A stretch of 64,000 bases of DNA. It comes from Marinobacter sp. EhC06 (GTDB lineage: Bacteria; Pseudomonadota; Gammaproteobacteria; Pseudomonadales; Oleiphilaceae). The notes beneath the pieces were generated by a model, which had not been told where the DNA came from, did no database searches, and saw nothing but the letters and a program-made list of their open reading frames with translations. Positions 48,115-56,771 of the stretch are shown piece by piece. Numbering within the stretch: position 1 is the first letter of the stretch; each line of letters opens with the position of its first letter. A program made the position numbers and the translations under genes. Location: NCBI RefSeq assembly GCF_001650915.1, contig NZ_LXYO01000001.1:248001-312000 (forward strand), given 5' to 3'.

Positions 48115-48876
48115 ATGAAACTTCAAGATTCCGTGATAGCAATTACCGGCGGCGGCCAGGGCCTTGGCCGCGCCATGGGCGAATACCTTGCCGCCAAAGG
48201 CGCAAAAGTCGCGCTCATCGACCTGATGCCGGAGAAGCTGGACGAAGCCGTCACCGCCTGCGTGGCCGCGGGCTCCGAGGCCAGAAGCTACGTCTGCAAC
48301 GTCGCCAAAGAAGAAGACGTGGAGAGAACCTTTGAAGCCATCGTAAAAGACTTCGGCCACCTCAATGGCCTGATCAACAACGCCGGTATCCTCCGGGACG
48401 GCCTGATGGTCAAAGTGAAGGATGGCGAAGTTGAGCGCCGCATGGAGCTGTCCCAGTGGCAGGCCGTTATCGACGTCAACCTCACCGGCGTATTCCTCTG
48501 CGGTCGCGAAGCCGCCACCCAGATGATCAAGAACGGCGACCAGGGCGCGATCATCAACATCGCCTCCATCTCCCGCGCCGGCAACATGGGCCAGAGCAAC
48601 TACTCCGCCGCCAAAGCCGGCGTCTCCGCCCTGGTTCCCGTATGGGCCAAGGAACTCGCCCGCTACGGCATCCGCTGTGCCGGCATCGCCCCGGGCTTCA
48701 TCGAAACCGAAATGACCGCCTCCATGAAACCGGAAGCCCTGGAAAAAATGACCGCAGGCATTCCGCTGAAGCGCATGGGCAAGCCGGAAGAGATTGCCTC
48801 GGCTGCGGCGTTCATCTTTGAGAACGACTATATGTCCGGGCGTATGCTTGAAGTGGATGGGGCTCTGAGGCTGTAA
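48115..48876 (+). CDS. short-chain dehydrogenase/reductase (3-oxoacyl-ACP reductase-like)
   Basis: The 253-residue protein is a classical SDR: cofactor motif GGGQGLGRAMGEYLA near residue 12, NNAG (LINNAGILRDG), active Ser in NIASISRAGN and YSAAK. The end GRMLEVDGALRL is typical of FabG-like enzymes. The substrate cannot be told; a fatty-acyl or hydroxyacyl-CoA is plausible. It stands alone, downstream of palindromic element D. Confidence 0.9.
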   Translation: MKLQDSVIAITGGGQGLGRAMGEYLAAKGAKVALIDLMPEKLDEAVTACVAAGSEARSYVCNVAKEEDVERTFEAIVKDFGHLNGLINNAGILRDGLMVKVKDGEVERRMELSQWQAVIDVNLTGVFLCGREAATQMIKNGDQGAIINIASISRAGNMGQSNYSAAKAGVSALVPVWAKELARYGIRCAGIAPGFIETEMTASMKPEALEKMTAGIPLKRMGKPEEIASAAAFIFENDYMSGRMLEVDGALRL

Positions 48877-48929
48877 TCCCTCAGATCCATCAGAGAAGTG
48901 AGGCCAGCTCAGGGACGAGCCGGCATACA

Positions 48930-48983
48930 GCTAAAATACTTTACATAACGAAAGATAGAGACGATAATGTAAATTATTTTAGC
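48930..48983. promoter_or_regulatory. hipBA-like operator: two 17-base inverted arms around the promoter
   Basis: GCTAAAATACTTTACAT (48930-48946) and its inverted repeat at 48967-48983 differ at one position and are separated by 20 bases. A sigma70-type promoter (TTTACA, 17 bases, GATAAT, 48940-48968) overlaps both arms, so a bound HTH antitoxin would block it. The antitoxin gene starts 17 bases later. Confidence 0.75.
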
Positions 48984-48999
48984 CAAAAACAGGCCGGCA

Positions 49000-49242
49000 A
49001 TGGATTTTCAGACCCTCGGACACGAAATCTCTGCATTCCGCCAACAACAAGGCGTCTCCCAGCAAAAAATGGCAGACCACCTCGGCATCTCTCGCGCCAC
49101 AATCAATGCGCTGGAAAACGGGCGGTCTGGCGACATCGGCATCCGCAAGGTTATGAAAATACTCGACTACCTGGGTAAGGAGCTGGCTGTCCGGGACAAG
49201 TCTCCATTCCCGACCCTGGAGGAGCTGCGTGATGAGCGATGA
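49000..49242 (+). CDS. HipB-like XRE-family antitoxin
   Basis: The 80-residue protein is a single XRE helix-turn-helix domain (HEISAFRQQQGVSQQKMADHLGISRATINALENG) with a short C-terminal tail. It overlaps the downstream hipA-like gene by 14 bases, the usual antitoxin-toxin layout. It should bind the inverted repeat upstream and repress the pair. The assignment to the HipB class rests on the partner. Confidence 0.85.
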   Translation: MDFQTLGHEISAFRQQQGVSQQKMADHLGISRATINALENGRSGDIGIRKVMKILDYLGKELAVRDKSPFPTLEELRDER

Positions 49243-50416
49243 GTTGGACGTTCATGTAAATCACAGGCCTGCCGGGAAACTGTTCCGCGAGTCAGGCGAA
49301 TTTGTCTTCAGCTACTCCGAGAAAGCCAGTCCCGCCGCCTTCGTCTCGCTGACCATGCCGGTCCGCAAAAAAGATTATAGCCACCCCCAGCTGCACCCGG
49401 TTTTCGAGATGCATCTGCCGGAGGGCTACCTGCTGTCGGTAATCAAAAAGCAGTTTGCCAAACTTACGGATACCGACGACTTTGGGCTTCTTCGACTCCT
49501 TGCGCCGAATATTCGTGGCAGAGTCGAGTTCAACCCTGATGACCAGTCTGGCGAACCTTCATTGAGTCTCGAGAAACTCTTGCACTCTGACAACCCCACC
49601 CTGTTCGAGGAGCTGGTGTCACGGTTTGCGCTTCGCTCTGCACTGAGTGGTGTACAGCCCAAAGTCCTGGCAACACTCGAAAACAAGGCGACACTCCGGC
49701 TCGAAGACTACATCGTCAAAGCTTGGGGCCCTGATTATCCCGAACTGGCTCTCAACGAATACTGCTGCATGCTCGCCTGCCAGTACGCCGGAATTCCCGT
49801 TCCCGAATTCTATCTATCGGATGACGAATCCCTGTTCATCATGAAGCGGTTCGATTTGAAAGACGGCGGCGAGGCGCTTGGCTTTGAAGACATGTGTGTG
49901 CTTCAGGCAAAACAGCGGGAAGAAAAGTACACCGGCAGCTACGAGCAAATTGCCAAAACCATCAAAACTTTCGTTAGCGCAGAGAACAAGAAAGCCTCCC
50001 TTGAACAGTTTTTCAAGATGATGGTCCTGAACAATATCCTGCAAAATGGCGACGCCCACCTGAAGAACTTTGGCCTGGTCTACGAGAGCATCGATTCCAT
50101 CAGACTAGCGCCCGCCTACGATGTCGTGTGCACAACCGCCTATATCAGGCAGGATATCTCCGCTCTCACCGTCATGGGCAGCAAGAAATGGTGGCCCAGA
50201 AAACATATGGAGCGGTTTGGAGTTCAGGTCTGTGACCTAAGTGCGATCAAAGCCAGAGAGTTGTACGAGGAGTGCTTGAGGGCAATTGCGAAGGTTCAGC
50301 TCTATATTGGGGACCGGCTTTCACGGGAACCTGCCGGAGAAAAAGCGGAGCTGTTGGCTCACCTCCAGACGCTCATTGCCAACGAAACCGCGACATCGAA
50401 ACCCGCCCATCAATGA
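49229..50416 (+). CDS. HipA-like serine/threonine kinase toxin
   Basis: The 395-residue protein has the HipA N-terminal domain (LDVHVNHRPAGKLFRESGEFVFSY) and kinase domain: SALSGVQPKVLATL near 135 (phosphate-binding loop), ILQNGDAHLKNFGL (catalytic Asp, metal Asn) and RLAPAYDVV (DFG-equivalent Asp). HipA kinases phosphorylate a tRNA synthetase and induce growth arrest; the target here is unknown. It is longer at the N-terminus than split HipS/HipT systems. The 3' end overlaps the convergent ATL gene by 44 bases. Confidence 0.9.
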   Translation: MMSDELDVHVNHRPAGKLFRESGEFVFSYSEKASPAAFVSLTMPVRKKDYSHPQLHPVFEMHLPEGYLLSVIKKQFAKLTDTDDFGLLRLLAPNIRGRVEFNPDDQSGEPSLSLEKLLHSDNPTLFEELVSRFALRSALSGVQPKVLATLENKATLRLEDYIVKAWGPDYPELALNEYCCMLACQYAGIPVPEFYLSDDESLFIMKRFDLKDGGEALGFEDMCVLQAKQREEKYTGSYEQIAKTIKTFVSAENKKASLEQFFKMMVLNNILQNGDAHLKNFGLVYESIDSIRLAPAYDVVCTTAYIRQDISALTVMGSKKWWPRKHMERFGVQVCDLSAIKARELYEECLRAIAKVQLYIGDRLSREPAGEKAELLAHLQTLIANETATSKPAHQ

Positions 50417-50681
50417 CTTCGACACCCTCGGCCTCAAGCCGGCTGACCTGCTCCCGGTATTTCTCGGACCCTTCGGGAAATGCAATCTGGCCGTTACTGC
50501 GAATCACCCGATACCAGGGCACCGCATGCCCTTCTGGCAGCTTGCCCAACGCCTTTCCGATATATCTCGCCTGACGGCCCAATCCTGCCATCTCCGCAAC
50601 CTGGCCGTAACTGACCACTCTCCCCTTTGGGACGGCCAGTACGACTTGCCAGATTTTCTGGTCTTTGGTTGGTTCGACCAT
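50373..50681 (-). CDS. alkyltransferase-like protein (ATL)
   Basis: The 102-residue protein has the MGMT DNA-binding fold with VPKGRVVSYGQVAEMAGLGRQARYIGKAL. The active-site cysteine motif PCHR is replaced by PWYR, so it cannot transfer alkyl groups. ATL proteins bind O6-alkylguanine and pass it to nucleotide excision repair. Its ATG overlaps the stop of the MFS gene by one base (TGATG). The 3' end overlaps the hipA-like gene on the other strand. Confidence 0.9.
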   Translation of the reverse strand: MVEPTKDQKIWQVVLAVPKGRVVSYGQVAEMAGLGRQARYIGKALGKLPEGHAVPWYRVIRSNGQIAFPEGSEKYREQVSRLEAEGVEVIDGRVSMSRFRWQ

Positions 50682-52018
50682 CAAGGGCTTACCGCTTCTG
50701 CATCCGGTTTTGATTCATTGCGTGGCGCTAACGCATCCAATCGATGGCCATTTCGAATCATGAACATGGCCAACAGAATGGCAGGCACGCCCATTATGCC
50801 GGCAACCAGGAAGAATTCTGCATATCCGAAGCACGCCACAACAATGCCCGAGAACCCGCCCAGAAACTTGCCTGGCAGGGTCATCAGGGAACTGAACAGT
50901 GCGTACTGCGTGGCCGTGAACGAGGCACTGGTCATGCTAGAGAGCCAGGCAATCAGGGCCACGTTGGCTATGCCGCCGCTGAGGTTATCGGCGCTCACCA
51001 CCGCGGCCAGGGTAATGATGTTGGGCGGGTATTGGGCCAGAACGACAAACAGAAGATTGGTGGTGGCGGTCATGATTGCGCCAAGCAGGAGAATTCTGCG
51101 AACCCCGTAGCGAACCACCATAACCCCACCAACCAGCGAGCCGGCAATGGTCATGAAGAAGCCGAAGATCTTGGTCACGTCCGCCACCTGGGTTTTGCTG
51201 AAGCCCATGAAGTCCAGGTAGAAGGGATTGGCCATAACGCCCATGGCGATGTCCGAGATACGGTAAACGGCAACCATGAGCAGGATAACCAGAGCCAGCT
51301 CTTTGTAACGGCGAAAGAAATCCAGGAACGGGCCGGCCACGGCGGCGTAAAACCAGCCGACCAGTCTCGCCAGGCGGGGATTCAGATGAGTGCGTTTGGC
51401 CGCCTCCTGCTCGATCTTGTGGGCAATGTCCTGAGCGGCGGCAAAGTGGTTCACGGTGGGTTCGCGAACGATCAAAACCGTCAAAGCCCCAACGCCAACG
51501 AGGGCCGCCATCACCTCATAAGACACCTGCCAGGACCAGAATTCCGCCAGGTAAAGAGCCCCGGCGCCGGCCACCAGAAGCGCCAGACGATAACCGAAGA
51601 TATACGTCGCAGCCAGCGCCGCCTGCAGCCGTTCCTCGGCAATCTCGATGCGGTAGGCATCAATCGCCACGTCCTGGGTGGCCGAGGAAAAAGCAACCAG
51701 CAGGCCGCAAAGAGCCATCATTTCAGGAGCTGCCGTGGCATCCACGTGAGCCATCAGATACAGCCCCGTAGCGATACCCGCCTGCGCAAAGATTATCCAG
51801 CTTCGCCGCTTGCCCAAAAGCCGGTCGAGCAACGGCAGTTTCAGGCGGTCCACCACCGGCGCCCAGAACACCTTGATCGAATAAGTAATACCAAGCCAAC
51901 TGAAAAAACCGATGGTGGCGGTTTCCACCCCGACATCCGCCAGCCGGGCGTTAAGGGTGGAAAACACCAGCAGAAACGGCAAACCCGCCGAGAACCCCAG
52001 GAATAACAGGGCGATCAC
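50681..52018 (-). CDS. AmpG-like MFS permease
   Basis: The protein has about 12 membrane helices and the AmpG opening LLFLGFSAGLPFLLVFSTLNARLADVGVE, followed by SIKVFWAPVVDRLKLPLLDRLLGKRRSW. AmpG imports muropeptides for peptidoglycan recycling; a related carrier function is possible. The only canonical in-frame start is a GTG at 52018, which begins right at the first helix and has a weak ribosome binding site. An in-frame ATC at 52081 has GGAGG seven bases upstream and would add a 21-residue cytoplasmic tail. It ends with TGATG overlap into the ATL gene. Confidence 0.85.
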   Translation of the reverse strand: MIALLFLGFSAGLPFLLVFSTLNARLADVGVETATIGFFSWLGITYSIKVFWAPVVDRLKLPLLDRLLGKRRSWIIFAQAGIATGLYLMAHVDATAAPEMMALCGLLVAFSSATQDVAIDAYRIEIAEERLQAALAATYIFGYRLALLVAGAGALYLAEFWSWQVSYEVMAALVGVGALTVLIVREPTVNHFAAAQDIAHKIEQEAAKRTHLNPRLARLVGWFYAAVAGPFLDFFRRYKELALVILLMVAVYRISDIAMGVMANPFYLDFMGFSKTQVADVTKIFGFFMTIAGSLVGGVMVVRYGVRRILLLGAIMTATTNLLFVVLAQYPPNIITLAAVVSADNLSGGIANVALIAWLSSMTSASFTATQYALFSSLMTLPGKFLGGFSGIVVACFGYAEFFLVAGIMGVPAILLAMFMIRNGHRLDALAPRNESKPDAEAVSP

Positions 52019-52096
52019 CTGCCAACGGGTGTAGGTGTAGAGCGTATCCCGAATCAGGGTCAGGCGGGTGCCGGTTAAGATGGTGGAGCCTCCGGA

Positions 52097-52579
52097 TCAG
52101 TCGCGGAAATTATTGAATTGCAGCGGGATATCCAGCTCAGCTTCGCGCAGCATGGCGATGGCTTCCTGAAGATCATCCCGTTTCTTGCCGGTCACTCGCA
52201 CTTTGTCGCCCTGGATACTGGCCTGGACCTTCATCTTCTGGTCCTTGATCATCTTCACAATCTTCTTGGCCATATCGGTTTCAATGCCCTGCTTCAGCAG
52301 CAGGTGCTGTTTAACCAGCTTGCCGGACTTGCTGTCACCGTCCTCGGCCAGCGCGCGAGCATCGATATTACGCTTGGCAAAGGCCATACGCAGCATGTCC
52401 AGCAACTGCTCAAGTTGGAACTCCTGCTCGGCACTGATGGTAATGCCCTTGTCGTCCAGCTCAATGTCGGCTTCAACGTTCTTGAAGTCCCAGCGATTGC
52501 TCAGTTCGCGCTTGGCCTGGTCAACCGCATTGGTGACTTCGTGCATATCGATTTCTGAAACAATGTCAAAAGAAGGCAT
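52097..52579 (-). CDS. yajQ: YajQ family nucleotide-binding protein
   Basis: The 160-residue protein begins [33 protein letters not shown] and ends [21 protein letters not shown], the full YajQ (DUF520) sequence. YajQ proteins bind nucleic acids or c-di-GMP and act as effectors in Xanthomonas. The start at 52579 has GGAG ten bases before. It is upstream of the MFS gene, with only 15 bases between if the ATC start is used. Confidence 0.96.
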   Translation of the reverse strand: MPSFDIVSEIDMHEVTNAVDQAKRELSNRWDFKNVEADIELDDKGITISAEQEFQLEQLLDMLRMAFAKRNIDARALAEDGDSKSGKLVKQHLLLKQGIETDMAKKIVKMIKDQKMKVQASIQGDKVRVTGKKRDDLQEAIAMLREAELDIPLQFNNFRD

Positions 52580-52690
52580 GATCGTTATTCTCCAACAGGG
52601 TAAGAAGGTATACTTCTTCAATTTGCTGGGGATGATACCAACCCCCGGCATCTCTCGCACCTGACAACGGACTGCTAAAAGTAGATAACA

Positions 52691-53662
52691 ATGCCAAATC
52701 TGGACCTTCCCATCCTGGTAGTAGACGACGCGAAATTCAGCAGTATGGTGGTTGGCCGCACGCTGCGAAATGCCGGATATCGCGACGTACGCATCGTGAA
52801 TAACGCACCGGAAGCCCTGCAGTTGATCGAACAGCGCCCGGTAAGCGTTCTGATTGCCGACTGGCTGATGCCCGAGATGGATGGCCTTGAGCTGACGGAC
52901 CAGGTGCGACAACAGGACGAGCAGAACAATCACTACACCTACGTGATCCTGCTCACGGCACGGGAAAGCGTCGAGGCTCTTTCAGAAGCCTTCGACCGGG
53001 GCGTGGACGACTTCATCTACAAGTCCGACATGACCAAGCAACTGATCCCCCGCATCTTTGCCGCAGACCGAATGGCCGACCGCCAGAACACCCTGCTCCG
53101 GGCCAACTCCCTGCTCATCGAGAACAACCGAGAACTGGAATCCACCAACATCATTGATCTGGAAACCGGCCTCTGCAACACCAAATACGGCCGCGAGCGG
53201 CTGACCAAGATGCTGCGCCACGCCGAATCCCGCGGCGGCTGTTCTGCCTACGTACTGTGCGGCATTCGCAACTGGCAGGAGCTCAAGCGCAAACACCCGC
53301 CCACGGTGATGAGCGAACTGGCCATCGGCATTGCCCGCCGACTGAGCACCCTGATTCGCCCAATTGATGCCCTGTGCCGCGTTGGCGACAACCAGTTCGC
53401 CATCATTGCCTACTTCCCGAACAGCGATCACTGCACCACTACCGCCTTCCGGCGCGTCTTCGATGGCATCAACCACAAGGCCCTGAAAACCACAGCGGGC
53501 TACATTTCCGTGGAGGCCGGCATGGTGCTGTGCAAAGCCGACGCCCAGAACGGCACACCCTCGATCCAGGATATGGAACGAGCAGCGGTGCAGGGGCTGG
53601 TGGATGCCTATGATACGCGTAGGTTTACCGAGACTGCGCCGGAGATCGGAGCGACCGCCTGA
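52691..53662 (+). CDS. response regulator with degenerate GGDEF domain
   Basis: The 323-residue protein has an N-terminal receiver domain (about 1-130) with DD at 12-13, phospho-acceptor Asp57 ([12 protein letters not shown]) and Lys in FIYKSD. The C-terminal part (about 150-300) resembles GGDEF ([20 protein letters not shown]), but the active motif is GDNQF and the usual RxxD site is not evident. It is probably not a cyclase; it may bind a partner or nucleotide. A kinase partner is not nearby. yajQ is divergent from it. Confidence 0.82.
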   Translation: MPNLDLPILVVDDAKFSSMVVGRTLRNAGYRDVRIVNNAPEALQLIEQRPVSVLIADWLMPEMDGLELTDQVRQQDEQNNHYTYVILLTARESVEALSEAFDRGVDDFIYKSDMTKQLIPRIFAADRMADRQNTLLRANSLLIENNRELESTNIIDLETGLCNTKYGRERLTKMLRHAESRGGCSAYVLCGIRNWQELKRKHPPTVMSELAIGIARRLSTLIRPIDALCRVGDNQFAIIAYFPNSDHCTTTAFRRVFDGINHKALKTTAGYISVEAGMVLCKADAQNGTPSIQDMERAAVQGLVDAYDTRRFTETAPEIGATA

Positions 53663-53890
53663 ACCGGCATCACATTCGGTAACACTGATACACACTTCAC
53701 AAACAGACAGGAAGGCACGCAAGACTTATTCTGCAATTGTGGATTTAAGCAGTATCCCCCATGGCGGAGGAGCCGAGTAGTACCTCCGCCGCCATATGGG
53801 GAATCGAGTCCACCGGATTAACGAATTTTTCAGGCACTTTCGTTCTTTCCTTGTTTTTTGGGCCAGCTTTTTAGCTGGCCTTTTTATTTT
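53663..53890 (+). ncRNA. candidate small RNA or structured 3' leader ending at a terminator
   Basis: This stretch has no gene. It holds a bulged hairpin (53757-53801: CCCCAT and GGCGGAGG paired with CCTCCGCC and ATGGGG, loop of 12) and several GGA motifs, then a Rho-independent terminator. It could be a free sRNA or the 3' untranslated region of the preceding response-regulator gene. I do not recognise an Rfam family by eye. Confidence 0.35.
53861..53890 (+). terminator. Rho-independent terminator
   Basis: Stem GGCCAGC/GCTGGCC with loop TTTTTA, followed by TTTTTATTTT. It lies 71 bases before the AraC-family gene. Confidence 0.9.
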
Positions 53891-53961
53891 CTGCTCCAGA
53901 CGTTTACGCACCAGTTCCGTTATACTCCAACGATAACGACTCCAAAAACAGTGCTGTAACC

Positions 53962-54987
53962 ATGAAAACCCTCGGAACCGCCTCCGTCGCTGCCCTGCGC
54001 CAATACGTTCGTGCTGCCGAATCCGCCGGCGCGGATATCAATCGCCTATTCGACCAGGCCGAATTGGACCAGAACATCCTGGACACCGACGACGGCCGCA
54101 TTAACGGTGAACAGTTCCAGCACTTTATCCGTTTATTGTGCGAACAAACCGGCAACCCCATTCTGGGCCTGGAAACTGGCGACTTTGTTCAGCCTGGCTC
54201 CTACAGCGTGCTTGGCTACATCACCATGAGCTGCGCCACCCTGGGCGAAGCAGTGGCACGCATTGCGCCGTTCGAAAAACTCGTCGGAGATATGGGCACC
54301 ACCAGCCTCGCCATGAAAGGCGAAGACATCAAACTTACCTGGAACTGCAACTACACCGATCCCATCGTTCGGCCGCAACTGGTGGATAACGTGTTTGCCT
54401 CCTGGGTGAACTATGCCCGCTGGCTTGCGGATAATCAGGAAGCCTCCCCCAGCTCGGTAAAACTCCGCCGATCCTCGCCAGGTTCAGAATTTGAAAAGGC
54501 CTACCAGGAGCGCTGGCACTGCCCGGTCACCTTCTCGGCCGATGAAGACAGCCTTACGCTCAAGAAAAACCTGCTGGAAACACGACTGAGACAACCCGAC
54601 CCCCTGCTCCGCAAAACCCTGGAAGCTCACGCCCTGAGCCAACTGGCCTCCCTGGATACCGACAGCGACCTGACTTCAAAGGTCCGCCACAGCATCCAGC
54701 AACAACTGATGCACGGTATCACCCGACAAGACATGGTGGCCGAAGACCTGGGCATGACCAGCCGAACCCTGCAGAGAAAACTCGGCCAGGAAGGTGTGTC
54801 TTACCAGAAACTGTTAGATGAAGTGCGGCAAAAAATGGCCGAGGACTATCTTCGCAACAGCGAGTTGGCCATTCCGGATATTGCACTGAGGCTGGGATAC
54901 AGTGAAACCACGTCGTTTCACAGGAAGTTCAAGGCGGTAACGGGGAAGACGCCCGGAGAGTTCCGGGCGTCCGTAGAGCAGACTTAA
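53962..54987 (+). CDS. AraC-family transcriptional regulator
   Basis: The 341-residue protein has the N-terminal arabinose-binding-like domain of the OruR/VirF-type group (about 15-200, [22 protein letters not shown]) and a C-terminal AraC double HTH (about 240-338: [32 protein letters not shown] and [32 protein letters not shown]). The ligand and targets are unknown. It is convergent with argG and overlaps its end by four bases. Confidence 0.92.
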   Translation: MKTLGTASVAALRQYVRAAESAGADINRLFDQAELDQNILDTDDGRINGEQFQHFIRLLCEQTGNPILGLETGDFVQPGSYSVLGYITMSCATLGEAVARIAPFEKLVGDMGTTSLAMKGEDIKLTWNCNYTDPIVRPQLVDNVFASWVNYARWLADNQEASPSSVKLRRSSPGSEFEKAYQERWHCPVTFSADEDSLTLKKNLLETRLRQPDPLLRKTLEAHALSQLASLDTDSDLTSKVRHSIQQQLMHGITRQDMVAEDLGMTSRTLQRKLGQEGVSYQKLLDEVRQKMAEDYLRNSELAIPDIALRLGYSETTSFHRKFKAVTGKTPGEFRASVEQT

Positions 54988-56195
54988 AGCTTGCGGCCTT
55001 TGCCAGCAGCAATCCGCAGACGCAGCGCATTCAGCTTGATAAAGCCTTCCGCATCCTTCTGATCGTATGCACCCTGATCTTCCTCAAAGGTGGCAATCTT
55101 CTCATCGAACAGAGAATCCTCTGATTTACGGCCAACCACATCCACATTGCCCTTGTAGAGCTTCAGGCGAACGGTGCCGTTCACATAGTGCTGGGTCTGA
55201 TCGATCAGTGCCTGCAGCGCCTCACGCTCCGGGGACCACCAGTAACCGTTGTAGATCACCTCGGCGTAGCGCGGCATGATGCTGTCTTTCAGGTGCGCCA
55301 CTTCGCGGTCCAGGGTGATGGACTCGATGGCACGGTGGGCACGCAGCATGATGGTGCCGCCCGGGGTTTCGTAACAGCCGCGGGACTTCATGCCCACGTA
55401 GCGGTTCTCAACGATGTCCAGACGGCCGATACCGTTGGCACCCGCAAGCTTGTTCAGGGTTTCCAGAACCACGTGGGGCTTCATGTCCTGACCATCGATA
55501 GCAACAATGTCGCCCTTCTTGTAGGTCAGCTCAACGTAGGTCGGCTCATCCGGCGCGGCTTCCGGAGACACACTCCAGCGCCACATATCTTCCTCGGCTT
55601 CCGCCCAGGGATCTTCCAGGTTGATGCCTTCGTAAGAGATGTGCAGCAGGTTGGCATCCATGGAGTACGGGCTCTTGCCCTTCTTCATTTCCACCGGGAT
55701 GTTGCGCTCTTCGCAGTACTTCAGCAGCTTCTCGCGGGAATTCAGATCCCACTCACGCCAGGGGGCAATCACTTTCACGCCCGGCTTCAGCGCGTAGGCA
55801 CCGAGCTCGAAACGCACCTGGTCGTTACCCTTACCGGTGGCACCGTGGGAAATGGCATCGGCGCCAGTCTCATTGGCGATATCGATCAGACGCTTGGCAA
55901 TCAAAGGACGGGCAATGGACGTACCCAGCAGGTACTCACCCTCGTAGATGGTGTTCGCGCGGAACATCGGGAACACGTAATCGCGCACAAACTCCTCGCG
56001 CAAGTCCTCGATGTAGATTTCCTTAACGCCCAACGCCTCGGCTTTCGCCCGCGCCGGCTCAACTTCCTCGCCCTGGCCGATGTCGGCGGTAAACGTTACC
56101 ACCTCACAGTTATAGGTATCCTGCAACCACCGAACGATTACGGAAGTATCCAGGCCACCGGAATAGGCCAGCACCACCTTTTTGATATCAGACAT
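54984..56195 (-). CDS. argG: argininosuccinate synthase ArgG
   Basis: ArgG joins citrulline and aspartate with ATP in arginine synthesis. The 403-residue product has the PP-loop [36 protein letters not shown], and [17 protein letters not shown] C-terminal parts. It is full length. No ribosomal or attenuator-like leader is apparent upstream; a stable hairpin (56272-56301) lies between it and fliS. Confidence 0.98.
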   Translation of the reverse strand: MSDIKKVVLAYSGGLDTSVIVRWLQDTYNCEVVTFTADIGQGEEVEPARAKAEALGVKEIYIEDLREEFVRDYVFPMFRANTIYEGEYLLGTSIARPLIAKRLIDIANETGADAISHGATGKGNDQVRFELGAYALKPGVKVIAPWREWDLNSREKLLKYCEERNIPVEMKKGKSPYSMDANLLHISYEGINLEDPWAEAEEDMWRWSVSPEAAPDEPTYVELTYKKGDIVAIDGQDMKPHVVLETLNKLAGANGIGRLDIVENRYVGMKSRGCYETPGGTIMLRAHRAIESITLDREVAHLKDSIMPRYAEVIYNGYWWSPEREALQALIDQTQHYVNGTVRLKLYKGNVDVVGRKSEDSLFDEKIATFEEDQGAYDQKDAEGFIKLNALRLRIAAGKGRKL

Positions 56196-56271
56196 GCCCT
56201 TGCTCCAGACTGAACAGAATGGATGTGTTGAAAATAAGGGCAGTATTGTACGGGAGAGCGGGGGGAATGGC

Positions 56272-56301
56272 TATTGGGCCGGGGTATTACCCAGCCCAAT
56301 A
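56272..56301 (-). other. stable hairpin between fliS and argG
   Basis: TATTGGGC/GCCCAATA with an inner GGGT/ACCC stem and three-base loop. No U run follows on the minus strand, so it is not a standard intrinsic terminator; it may mark the 3' end of the fliDS transcript. Confidence 0.4.
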
Positions 56302-56333
56302 ACCGGGGATAGCATGGCAATCAGATATTCGCT

Positions 56334-56735
56334 TTAGACAGCATGCTGTTGGCCGCCTACGGCTTCCTCGCGAATGCCGTCCCAGCCTTCTTTGATGGCT
56401 CTAAGCAAATCAGCAACCTCATCGAGTTTGGCAACGTCATTCTTTGAGTTCGCTTCGAACAGCGTCCGCTCCATGTAGTCATAAAGACCTTCCAGACGAA
56501 CAGCCAGATCGCCGCCCTTCTCAAAATCCAGGAAGCTGCGCAAGCCGCCGATAATCTCAATCGCCTTAGAGATCAGCTTACCCTTGCCTTCGTAATCCTT
56601 CGCCTGCATCCGCGCCTTTGCCATGTTGATGCGCTCAAGAGCACCGTTGTACAAAAGCTGAATCAGCTTGTGTGGGTCGGCATCGGTGATGCTGGTTTGG
56701 GTGTTTACGCGCTGGTATGCCTGTAAACCGTTCAT
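56334..56735 (-). CDS. fliS: flagellin chaperone FliS
   Basis: FliS binds the C-terminal tail of flagellin in the cytoplasm before export. The 133-residue helical protein has the family start NGLQAYQRVNTQTSITDADPHKLIQLLYNGALERI and LDFEKGGDLAVRLEGLYDYMERTL. It follows fliD by 36 bases. In Pseudomonas fliT and fleQ would follow; here argG does, so this is one edge of the split flagellar locus. Confidence 0.97.
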   Translation of the reverse strand: MNGLQAYQRVNTQTSITDADPHKLIQLLYNGALERINMAKARMQAKDYEGKGKLISKAIEIIGGLRSFLDFEKGGDLAVRLEGLYDYMERTLFEANSKNDVAKLDEVADLLRAIKEGWDGIREEAVGGQQHAV

Positions 56736-56771
56736 ATCAGACCTCTTCGTTCGCTAACCGACTAACGCCGA

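Noticed and set aside
50744..52006. A 420-codon plus-strand reading frame opposite the AmpG-like permease
   Set aside because: It is His/Gln/Asn-rich and overlaps a clear 12-helix transporter; shadow of the real gene.
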